Origin: Phycisphaerales bacterium
GTDB lineage: Bacteria > Planctomycetota > Phycisphaerae > Phycisphaerales > SM1A02
DNA: 64,000 nt
Direction: 5' to 3'
Assembly (NCBI GenBank): GCA_030749435.1
Contig: JASMKH010000012.1
Location: forward strand, 1 to 64,000
Shown: positions 1 to 6,450 of the stretch, piece after piece
Layout: every line of letters starts with the position of its first letter
How positions within the stretch are numbered: the stretch's first letter is position 1
Made by a program: the position numbers and the translations under genes
Notes under the pieces: generated by a model
Databases searched by the model: none
Told to the model about the DNA's origin: nothing
The model's input: only the letters and a program-made list of their open reading frames with translations

Positions 1-231
1 TGCGGCTGCGCGTCCAAGCCGCAGTCGGGGTCCTGGGTTAGCCGCGACTGGAATGCCGTGGAGCAGGAAGTTGAAGAGGTCGCATCGGCGATCGGCAACG
101 AAGCCATGCGACACTATGCGGCGACCGCGATTCTGGCGGTGCTTGCCGTTGGATGCTGGACCCGCGTGCGGGCCGTATCCCGCAAGCACGCTGAAACTAC
201 GGATGACTCCTCCGAAAGCGGCGACGCGTAG
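1..231 (+). CDS. C-terminal end of an unknown membrane-associated protein (5' truncated)
   Basis: A reading frame is open from the first base to a TAG at 229-231 and has strongly GC-rich third codon positions, as in the real genes here. The 76 visible residues begin with a Cys-rich stretch (CGCASKPQ), continue with an acidic helix-like segment, then one hydrophobic segment (AATAILAVLAVGCW, about residues 41-54) followed by a basic and then acidic tail. This suggests a small protein with a C-terminal membrane anchor. The start is outside the window and no family is recognised, so chance openness of a GC-rich frame cannot be excluded. Confidence 0.4.
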   Translation, partial: CGCASKPQSGSWVSRDWNAVEQEVEEVASAIGNEAMRHYAATAILAVLAVGCWTRVRAVSRKHAETTDDSSESGDA

Positions 232-434
232 CGTTCACCACGCAGCGTACAGCGTCAGGCGCACGGGCCCCACGCAGCGATCAGGGCCAGCATCGCCTTG
301 CACGAGGTTGCATGGGTCCATTGATGGTTGGATGGTGGTCAGTGATGGTGCGACGGTGGCCAGCGTGATCGCGGAACTGCTGCTGGTCCGCGTCGTTGCA
401 ACGCTTTGCGTGTTGGCGCAGGTGCGCTGAGTCA

Positions 435-467
435 TGGAGGGGGGGGGATTCGAACCCCCGTGCCGTC
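435..467 (-). repeat. Displaced copy of the ssrA 3' end (att-like direct repeat)
   Basis: This stretch repeats, in the same orientation, the T-arm end of the tmRNA gene at 2577-2609. The core GGATTCGAACCCCCGTGCCG is identical, with changes only in the acceptor part. No tRNA or tmRNA body follows it, so it is a detached 3' end. Integrases that target tRNA/tmRNA 3' ends leave such copies at the far end of the inserted element, so I read it as an att site. Confidence 0.6.
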
Positions 468-482
468 CGCCGCAACTGCCCA

Positions 483-648
483 TGAACTAGCGGCTTGTGA
501 ATCGGCGATCCAAGAAGTGGCGCAGAATGCGGCGCAACTTTCGCCAGATGAGGGGCTGCGCGCCCTCGTTGCAGCGTGGCCGAGCCTGTCGTCGGAGGTG
601 CGATCATCCATCGCGACGATCGTCGCGGCAAGCGTGGGTGACTCGTGA
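483..648 (+). pseudogene. Possible integrase C-terminal tail remnant
   Basis: Immediately after the att-like repeat, the plus strand can be read as a short tail containing VAQNAAQ and then a helical segment ending at a TGA at 646-648. The same VAQNAAQ coding stretch follows the recombinase fragment at about 2305-2330, so both look like ends of related integrases. The catalytic part is missing. The call rests on that one shared motif and on position next to an att-like repeat, and is tentative. Confidence 0.3.
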
Positions 649-748
649 TCATGCACCCTCTGCCCCAGAACCAAAACCCCCTCCTGGACTGCGTAGGAGA
701 ACACCAACAACAACACCCCCGCGATTGCGGAGGTGCTGTGGGGTGGTC

Positions 749-1777
749 TTACGGACAAGGACCCCACGAAGCCAGAACGGTGATCAGGTCGAGAACACCG
801 ACAAGGCCATCGCTATCTACATCCGCATCTGGATCGTCGCTGCCCCATGCCGCAACAACGGCAAGCACATCGTTCCTGTCAACGATCGCATCGCTGTTGG
901 TATCCGAGCACGGACACTCGTCAATGACAGTGTTGCCGCCGTTGTCGATCCAGCTGCCATTGTTTTGATCAGGATCGTTCCCGCACACCACCGTATCCGT
1001 CAGCGTGGGGCTGCCGGCTAAGGTGCAGTAGATCCCGCCGCCGTCGTAGGAGGCGGTGTTGCCTGAGATCGTGCAATCCGTCAGCAATGGCCTGCTGCTG
1101 CTGTTGCAGTAGATCCCGCCGCCGGTGTAGTCGGCGGTGTTGTCTGAGATCGTGCAATCCGTCAGCAATGGGCTGCTGCTGTTGCAGTAGATCCCGCCGC
1201 CGGTGTAGGCGGCGGTGTTGTTTGAGATCGTGCAGCCTGTGATCGTGGGGCTGCTGGAGTAGCAGGAGATCCCGCCGCCGGAGGAGGCGGTGTTGCCTGA
1301 GATCGTGCAGCCTGTGATCGTGGGGCTGCTGCTGCTCCAGCAGTCGATCCCGCCGCCGTTGCCGCTTGCTGTGTTGCTCTCGATCGTGCAATCTGTGATC
1401 GAGGGGCTGCTGCTCAAGCAGACGATCCCGCCGCCGCTGGACGATGAGCCACCCGTGATCGTGAAGCCATCAATGATTGTGTCGGCACCTTCGCCGCTGC
1501 TGCATCGCACCACGCGGCGTGCGCCCTCACCATCGATGATCGTCTCCTCGGGCGTGCCTGTTGCGCGAAGTGTGATCGCCTTGCCCAGCATGTTGACAAC
1601 TTCATCGCCCGTACCCGTATACGTCCCCGGCGCCACCAGAATCTCATCGCCGTTGCTGGCCGCATCCACCGCGGCTTGGATCGTGGTGTAGTCCGCAGGC
1701 ACGTTGATCGTCGCAGCGGTTGTCACACCACACACGAGCAAGGCCATCGTCGATGCGATCATCATTCGTTGCATCAT
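749..1777 (-). CDS. Secreted parallel beta-helix protein with C-terminal dockerin-like domain
   Basis: 342 aa. A signal peptide (residues 1-21, ending VTTAA) is followed by the typical start of right-handed beta-helix proteins (INVPADYTTIQAAVDAA). About six 26-residue coils follow (SSSPTITGCTISGNTAS...GGGIYC), each rich in Ser, Thr, Gly and Asn. The last 55 residues hold two calcium-loop-like segments (DTNSDAIVDRNDVLAVVAAWG and a second DVDSDGLVGVLDL), the dockerin-like tail common on secreted planctomycete proteins. Start: ATG at 1775-1777 with a GGGGAGAG ribosome site about 8 nt upstream. Such proteins are usually surface-bound or polysaccharide-active; no catalytic residues are identifiable. 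It lies between the two ssrA 3'-end copies, so it may be cargo of an integrated element. Confidence 0.85.
   Translation of the reverse strand: MMQRMMIASTMALLVCGVTTAATINVPADYTTIQAAVDAASNGDEILVAPGTYTGTGDEVVNMLGKAITLRATGTPEETIIDGEGARRVVRCSSGEGADTIIDGFTITGGSSSSGGGIVCLSSSPSITDCTIESNTASGNGGGIDCWSSSSPTITGCTISGNTASSGGGISCYSSSPTITGCTISNNTAAYTGGGIYCNSSSPLLTDCTISDNTADYTGGGIYCNSSSRPLLTDCTISGNTASYDGGGIYCTLAGSPTLTDTVVCGNDPDQNNGSWIDNGGNTVIDECPCSDTNSDAIVDRNDVLAVVAAWGSDDPDADVDSDGLVGVLDLITVLASWGPCP
1026..1445. repeat. Six tandem 78-bp coding repeats in the beta-helix gene
   Basis: The marker GATCCCGCCGCC recurs at 1031, 1112, 1190, 1268, 1346 and 1424. Spacing is 81 bp once and then exactly 78 bp four times. 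Each unit encodes one 26-residue beta-helix coil. Neighbouring units are close to identical at DNA level, which indicates recent duplication or homogenisation. Confidence 0.85.
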
Positions 1778-1986
1778 GGAGTCTCTCCCCGGGACCCGAA
1801 GCCCCTGTTTCCACCCACCCTAGCAGTTGTGGGCGATGGATCAGGGGTGCGATGGTGTACTGGGTCACATGAGCCGAAGAACGGCGGTGTCTGGGGAAAC
1901 CACTGCGATCGACGGTAGGACGCCCCCATGAAAGCAACACATACGAATCAGGACGGGCCAGTGAGCGAAACTCAACACCTGCCACC

Positions 1987-2547
1987 TTGCCGGTGGACGA
2001 ACGGCTCTACGTCATTCTCATGGAACGCTTCCACCTCGCAGGCGATGGCGAGGCGCATGTCCTGACTATGAAGCACGGCGGACAGACCAACCGAGCGCTC
2101 CGTCGAATCGTGGAGCGTGCCGGCGTCGAGCCGTGGCGGTGTGCGTTTCAGACGTTGCGAAGTTCGCGGGAGCAGATCTGGTGCGACGAGTTTCCGCAAT
2201 CAGTCGTCAGTGCATGGATCGGTCACAGCATCACCGTCAGCGGCAAGCACTACGCCAATCGCGCGCTCGACCACCACTTCGAAGCGGCGGCTGCGCCCCG
2301 CGCAGGGGTGGCGCAAAATGCGGCGCAGCATGTGCCGGAATCACGTCGCACAGTGTTGCATCGTGAAAATGACCCGGAACTGCGCATCGTTGGAAGTGTT
2401 GACGGTGCGAACACTTGCGACGAAGTGCGTGTCGGCGCAAGTGCGCCCAAAAGTGGAGCCGGGGGGATTCGTACTTTGCGCAGCAATGACCGAAGGAGGA
2501 GTGGGTCAGGGGCTGTGTTGCAATGTTTCTGGCCCCTCACCCTGTGA
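1987..2547 (+). pseudogene. Tyrosine recombinase (integrase) C-terminal fragment
   Basis: The frame opens at a TTG and encodes the last part of a phage-type integrase. It has an LRSSREQ segment, WIGHS (the conserved G-H of the catalytic R-H-R-H set) and, 8 residues further, HYAN with the expected nucleophilic Tyr. The N-terminal DNA-binding domain and the first catalytic Arg are absent, so this is a decayed fragment. Recognisable integrase sequence ends near 2330; the frame then runs on through an imperfect ssrA-end copy to a stop at 2545-2547. Its place just inside the ssrA 3' end matches the usual integrase-next-to-att arrangement. Confidence 0.65.
2454..2475 (-). repeat. Second partial copy of the ssrA 3' end
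   Basis: TGGAGCCGGGGGGATTCG here matches the ssrA end at 2577-2594 apart from one G in the run, then diverges (GTAC instead of AACC). It lies in the same orientation as ssrA and the copy at 435. Three copies of the same 3' end suggest more than one integration or excision event. Confidence 0.5.
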
Positions 2548-2565
2548 GGGGGGCCAGGAACATTG
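2521..2565 (-). terminator. Hairpin downstream of ssrA
   Basis: A long inverted repeat (CAATGTT / AACATTG outer arms, CTGGCC / GGCCAG middle, CCTCAC / GTGAGG inner, CCT loop) begins 11 nt after the tmRNA 3' end on the minus strand. There is no U-run after it, so it may act in termination or 3'-end processing. Confidence 0.55.
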
Positions 2566-2576
2566 GATCTCAGTGA

Positions 2577-2919
2577 TGGAGCCGGGGGGATTCGAACCCC
2601 CGTGCCGTGACGGTCGGTGTGCCGCGTCTACGTGCGTAGTTGCTATTTGCTCTCGCCCCACAGGACGGTAAGCAACGACCTTCCTGCGGGCCATGACAGA
2701 CGAAAGTCTCACTTCGCAGGGGCCTGTCAGCCCATTGAAGCCAGTCCGATGCGTCGTTCAGTGTCCTATCGGACGTCAGTCACTGAACGTCGCGGTCAAG
2801 CCGCGAGTGCGTACTGGGTGTTGCCAGTTAAAAGTGTTGCATCCTTGGTAACGCGGGAGAGATACATCCGCGGCACGCAACGACATACGTTCCCCGCCCG
2901 GTCGATGCCAGTCGGCCCC
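2577..2919 (-). ncRNA. ssrA: Transfer-messenger RNA (tmRNA)
   Basis: tmRNA rescues stalled ribosomes and tags the incomplete protein for proteolysis. The 5' end GGGGCCGACTGGCATCGAC pairs with the 3' end CGGCTCC to form a 7-bp acceptor stem, and the T-arm GGGGGTTCGAATCCCCC precedes it; CCA is not encoded. The tag frame runs from a GCA resume codon at 2838-2840 to TGA at 2796-2798 and encodes ATLLTGNTQYALAA, ending in the classic ALAA degradation signal. The length of 343 nt is in the normal range. The exact resume codon is inferred by analogy with other tmRNAs. The gene's 3' end is the apparent target of past integrations to its left. Confidence 0.93.
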
Positions 2920-3312
2920 GATGGGTGGTGATGCAGTGTCGCGTTGAGCCTGTGACGGGCTCGGAGACATGCGCACCAGATTGAGAAGGAGCAACGCGGA
3001 AGCGCAATGATACGCCATCTCGGCGGCAAGTCGCCATGCGATTTCCGGATTCGACGCTGTCTCGAAGCGGCCCGGAAGCGGCAGTGTGCGGCCCAAACCG
3101 CAGACGCTCCCCCTCCAAGGACGCCTCGAAGGACGATCCAAAGGACGTGCTTTGGATTCGGGCTCGGGAGCGGTACCGTCGAGATTCGCGCGGTTTGGAC
3201 CGAGGAGGCACACACAGCGGTGCTGACGGCTTCGTGGGGTTGAACGCGCCCGCAGCGTGTGAGGCAATCCGCGTCAGGTCATCACCGCAGATCCGAGAGA
3301 TGGAGCGATTCC
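2920..3312. other. Intergenic region upstream of ssrA, no gene seen
   Basis: About 390 bp between the tmRNA 5' end and the small remnant at 3313. Open frames here have no family signature. The ssrA promoter should lie at the left end on the minus strand, but I see no convincing -35/-10 pair. Confidence 0.4.
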
Positions 3313-3473
3313 ATGCGCGCACTTCCCCGTACCCGATTCCTGTTTGCAGGGGCAGCGATGGTCATGATCGCCGCGTCCTCCTCTGCCCGACCGATCTTGA
3401 CGTCACCGGTGATGGCGTGACGGACATTGAAGATGTGCTCGCGGTCATCGGCGACTTCGGTACCTGCCCCTGA
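3313..3473 (+). pseudogene. Collapsed secreted protein: signal peptide plus out-of-frame dockerin end
   Basis: An ATG at 3313 opens a good signal peptide (MRALPRTRFLFAGAAMVMIA, then ASSSA) whose frame stops at 3418-3420. In another forward frame, from about 3380 to the TGA at 3471-3473, the sequence reads CPTDLDVTGDGVTDIEDVLA and ends DFGTCP, the C-terminal half of a dockerin-like domain with its calcium loop DVTGDGVTDIED. A signal peptide abutting a terminal dockerin half in a different frame is what a large internal deletion would leave. It could also be a very small unrelated gene, but the dockerin end is clear. Confidence 0.55.
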
Positions 3474-3498
3474 CCACGCCGCATCCCTCTGAACAGGC

Positions 3499-3534
3499 CG
3501 TGAACGGGCCTGCCGCCGGGCAGGACCGTTCACG
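3499..3534. terminator. Bidirectional hairpin terminator candidate
   Basis: CGTGAACGG-G-CCTGCC / GGCAGG-A-CCGTTCACG with a GCCG loop: a 15-bp stem with one mismatch. It sits between the dockerin remnant (plus) and the end of the ABC permease gene (minus) and could serve both. Confidence 0.6.
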
Positions 3535-3560
3535 TGGTTCAAGGGACCGCAGTACGAATG

Positions 3561-4868
3561 TCACGTACGCTCCCAACGCCGCGCGGCGCACCGCGCAGCG
3601 GTGAAAAACACGATAGACATGCCGAAGAGGACGAGCAGCGACGGCCCGGCGCCCATGACGAGCGTGCCCACGCCAGCCGTGACGTCCGTGTACCAGAAGA
3701 TCTCCAGATAGCCCTCGACGGCCCAGGCGTTGAACGTCGTGTACCAGCCGATCTCCCGGATGGCTTCGGGCATGACGAATCGCGGAATCATGCTGCCGCC
3801 GATAGCGCTCATGGCCAGGATGACAATCGTCGACACGCCGGCAAGTTGCGAGCGGGTGCGGCAGAGCGCCGCGAGCAACAGTCCAAGCGCCGATGCCGCA
3901 ATCGCCGTCGCCACCGTCACGAGCGCGCAGCCCAGCAGCCGCGGGAGCGTCCACGGGCCGACGTCGAATGCGATGGTGGCGAAGATGAACAGGATGACCA
4001 TGGATGCCGACGCCATGATGGCCATCCACAGGCCGCTGGCCAGCAGCAGTCGGGTCATGCCCAAGGGCGTGAAGAGCAGCCGATCAAGAATGCCGGCCTC
4101 CTGATCTTCGAGCAGCGACCCGGCTGCGCCCGCTACGGAGAAGAGCAGGAACATCACGCCGATGGCTGCGACGTAGTACGTGGCCATGGATCGCGGTGGT
4201 TCCTGGCTGTCGGCGGCGACGTCTTCCACCTTGACGGGAAGAAGCATCCCCGAGTCGGTCGCCTCGTCACCCCTGCCGCTGCCCTGGGCTGCCTCCTGCT
4301 CGATGAGCTTCTCGAGTGACCGTACGACGTCCCGTTGCTTCGGGGTGAGTGCGCCGCCGTACTGCTCAAGCTGGTGAATGCCCTCCCGCATCATCTGCGC
4401 CTGCAGGCCCGTCATCGCCGCCTGCTGAAGCAGCCCGGGAATCATCGTGCCGGCGATGGGATTGGCTGGATCGACCAGCACGCGGACGCTCGGTGAGGAA
4501 CTCGGGCCGAACGAGACACCAACCCCCTTCGGGATGATGATGGCCGCGTCCGCGCTGCCCCGCCGGACCGCGGCGCGGGCGGCATCGGCGGTCCAGGGAA
4601 TGGTCTTGCCCGCTTCCTGGTCGTGCGTGTTCAGGCGCAGGCCGGCGCCCGAGTGACCGAGGGCATCGATGATGCGTTTTGACGACTCCGATTGATCTTC
4701 GTCCACGACAATCGCCGTCTGCCCGCTGGCACCGCCATCACCGGTCATGCCGCCGAAAATGCCCGCGAAAATGGCGTAGAACACAATCGGGAGCAGGCAC
4801 ACGACGAGCACGTCCACCCGATTGCGGCGGAGGGCATTCAGCTTCATGCGGACGAGCGCGGCGATCAT
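3561..4868 (-). CDS. ABC-2 type exporter permease
   Basis: 435 aa. The N-terminal membrane segment (VDVLVVCLLPIVFYAIFAGIF, about residues 18-38) is followed by a large extracytoplasmic domain of about 170 residues and then about five membrane segments ending near the C-terminus. This is the layout of ABC-2 permeases of the NatB/YhgE-like kind, which export lipids, drugs or ions. The start ATG overlaps the stop of the upstream ATPase gene by 4 bp (4865-4868), so the two are translationally coupled and almost certainly form one transporter. The substrate cannot be read from the sequence. Confidence 0.85.
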   Translation of the reverse strand: MIAALVRMKLNALRRNRVDVLVVCLLPIVFYAIFAGIFGGMTGDGGASGQTAIVVDEDQSESSKRIIDALGHSGAGLRLNTHDQEAGKTIPWTADAARAAVRRGSADAAIIIPKGVGVSFGPSSSPSVRVLVDPANPIAGTMIPGLLQQAAMTGLQAQMMREGIHQLEQYGGALTPKQRDVVRSLEKLIEQEAAQGSGRGDEATDSGMLLPVKVEDVAADSQEPPRSMATYYVAAIGVMFLLFSVAGAAGSLLEDQEAGILDRLLFTPLGMTRLLLASGLWMAIMASASMVILFIFATIAFDVGPWTLPRLLGCALVTVATAIAASALGLLLAALCRTRSQLAGVSTIVILAMSAIGGSMIPRFVMPEAIREIGWYTTFNAWAVEGYLEIFWYTDVTAGVGTLVMGAGPSLLVLFGMSIVFFTAARCAARRWERT

Positions 4869-5764
4869 TCTCGAAGCTCCCGGCCGGTCAGATGCAGAAA
4901 GACGTCCTGGAGCGTCGGCGTGTCGATCCGGATGCCCTGAATGTCCGCGCCCTGCTGCTCGAGTTCACGCATCCACGAAGCGATGCCGTCGCCGCCGCTC
5001 AGGTCTCTGCACATGGTGCCGCCCTGGAGCGTCCATCCCGGAGGCGGCGGGTCCGTTGCCGGCGTCACCCGGAGCGTGCGGGTGCCGCCGAAGTGCGCTT
5101 CGAGTAACACCTCCAGCGTGTCGTTCGCGATGATGGTTCCATGGTCGATGATGACCACGCGGTCCATGTGCGCGGCGGCTTCTTCCATCATGTGTGTGGT
5201 CAGCAGAAAGGCGGTCCCGCTGGCGTTGAGTTCGGCGAGCATGTCGGAGATTCGGGCGCGGCTCTGCGGGTCCACGCCGACCGTCGGTTCGTCGAGCAGC
5301 AGCAGGTCAGGCTCGTGAAGGACGCCGCAGCCGATGTTGAGCCGGCGCTTCATGCCGCCGGAGTAGGTGCCGGTGAGGTCGTCTTTCCGCGGCGTCAGCC
5401 CGGTCCACTCCAGGACGTCCGTGACGCGCGTGCGGAGGGCGGACCCTCGCAGCCCGTGCAGGCGGCCGACGAGTTGGAGGTTCTCTGCTCCGGTGAGCAG
5501 ATCGTGCACGGCGAGACTCTGCGGGACCAGGCCGAGCGTGCGTCGGGACTCCCGGGTGGCTGCCGCGCCGCCCAGGCGAATGTCGCCGCCGTCGAGCATG
5601 CCCAGACCTGCAATCGCGCGGATGAGCGTGGTCTTCCCTGCCCCGTTGGGGCCGAGCAAGGCCACACGCTCACCTGGCGCGATGGTGAGGTCCACGCCGT
5701 CAAGTGCCTGCAGGCTGCCGTAGGCGCGCACGGCCCCGCGCAGTTCCAGCACGGGAACGCTCAT
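4865..5764 (-). CDS. ABC transporter ATP-binding protein (ABC-2 exporter partner)
   Basis: 299 aa. Walker A is GPNGAGKTT (residues 38-46), the signature is YSGGMKRRL (the common DrrA/NatA/CcmA-type variant), Walker B is LLLLDEPTVGVD and the switch is TTHMMEEA. It hydrolyses ATP to drive the membrane partner encoded just downstream. After the nucleotide-binding domain comes a C-terminal region of about 80 residues ending near the membrane gene. Its start overlaps the adenylate kinase stop (5761-5764, ATGA), making a three-gene run adk-ATPase-permease. Confidence 0.92.
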   Translation of the reverse strand: MSVPVLELRGAVRAYGSLQALDGVDLTIAPGERVALLGPNGAGKTTLIRAIAGLGMLDGGDIRLGGAAATRESRRTLGLVPQSLAVHDLLTGAENLQLVGRLHGLRGSALRTRVTDVLEWTGLTPRKDDLTGTYSGGMKRRLNIGCGVLHEPDLLLLDEPTVGVDPQSRARISDMLAELNASGTAFLLTTHMMEEAAAHMDRVVIIDHGTIIANDTLEVLLEAHFGGTRTLRVTPATDPPPPGWTLQGGTMCRDLSGGDGIASWMRELEQQGADIQGIRIDTPTLQDVFLHLTGRELRE

Positions 5765-6378
5765 CCGAATGGGTTGCCGATCTTGCCTCGTGCTGCGGGG
5801 ATGATCTCATTGAGCACGTTCATCAGAATCTCACCAGGTAGGCCGACGGCGTCGACCTCACTGATGAGCGAGGCATCGTAGAACTCAAGCACCCGAGCGG
5901 TTTCCTCGTGGTACACCTCGAGGCGGCGTCGGATGATGGCTTCATCCGCGTCGTCGGGGCGGTTGGAGTGCTCGGCCCGCTTCTTCATGCGGGTCACCAA
6001 CGCATCGGTGTCGAGGCAGACCAGATGAACGACACGGAGCACGTCAATGTACTCGTCGATCATGCTCGCTTGCGCGGCGCTCCGAGGAATGCCGTCGAGG
6101 ACGAGCAGGTCGGTGTCGGGCCGATACTGATTGGTGTCGATGAGCCCCTGCACGTACTGCCGCCAGAGCCGAACGGTCAGATCGTCAGGCACGAGCAATC
6201 CCTGCGTCGAGTACTTCAGGAACTCCTGGCCGAGTTCACTTTCGCGATCGAGCCCGCGAAACATATCGCCGGTGGCCAGATGAACGAACCCGGGAATCGT
6301 GCCGAGAACATCACCTTGCGTCCCCTTCCCGACGCCAGGCTGCCCGAACAGGAGTACGGTCTTGAGGGGGGTGCTCAT
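5761..6378 (-). CDS. adk: Adenylate kinase family nucleotide kinase
   Basis: 205 aa. The P-loop is GQPGVGKGT (residues 12-20), followed by the AMP-site pattern LATGDMFRG, LLVPDDLTVRLW and the LVLDGIPRS motif (usual form DGFPRT). The LID region between MKKRAEHSNRP and RRRLEVYHEET is short, with no zinc-binding cysteines. The reaction expected is ATP + AMP to 2 ADP. The start was placed at the ATG 6376-6378 directly before the P-loop domain; a longer open frame through 7887 is only the antisense of recJ. It is the first gene of a coupled run with an ABC exporter and is divergent from recJ with a 72-bp gap. The Ile in DGIPRS and the short LID suggest a divergent Adk, so another NMP specificity is possible. 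Confidence 0.85.
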   Translation of the reverse strand: MSTPLKTVLLFGQPGVGKGTQGDVLGTIPGFVHLATGDMFRGLDRESELGQEFLKYSTQGLLVPDDLTVRLWRQYVQGLIDTNQYRPDTDLLVLDGIPRSAAQASMIDEYIDVLRVVHLVCLDTDALVTRMKKRAEHSNRPDDADEAIIRRRLEVYHEETARVLEFYDASLISEVDAVGLPGEILMNVLNEIIPAARGKIGNPFG

Positions 6379-6450
6379 GGGGCGTGCAGGATAGGGAATC
6401 GGACCCGCCCGGGTGGAATGACCGTGCGCGGCCTGTGGTAGGGTGCCGCG

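Noticed and set aside
435-467. A tRNA gene at the GGATTCGAACCCCC T-loop
   Set aside because: Only the T-arm/acceptor end is present; no D-arm, anticodon arm or matching 5' acceptor follows within tRNA length. It fits a copied ssrA end.
969-1391. A 140-aa His/Leu/Gln-rich protein
   Set aside because: It is a shifted frame of the 78-bp repeats, giving a repeated RRRDLLLLQQ pattern without function.
1026-1445. A CRISPR array (regular 78-bp spacing)
   Set aside because: Repeats are contiguous, in frame, code for a beta-helix and have no unique spacers; no cas genes are near.
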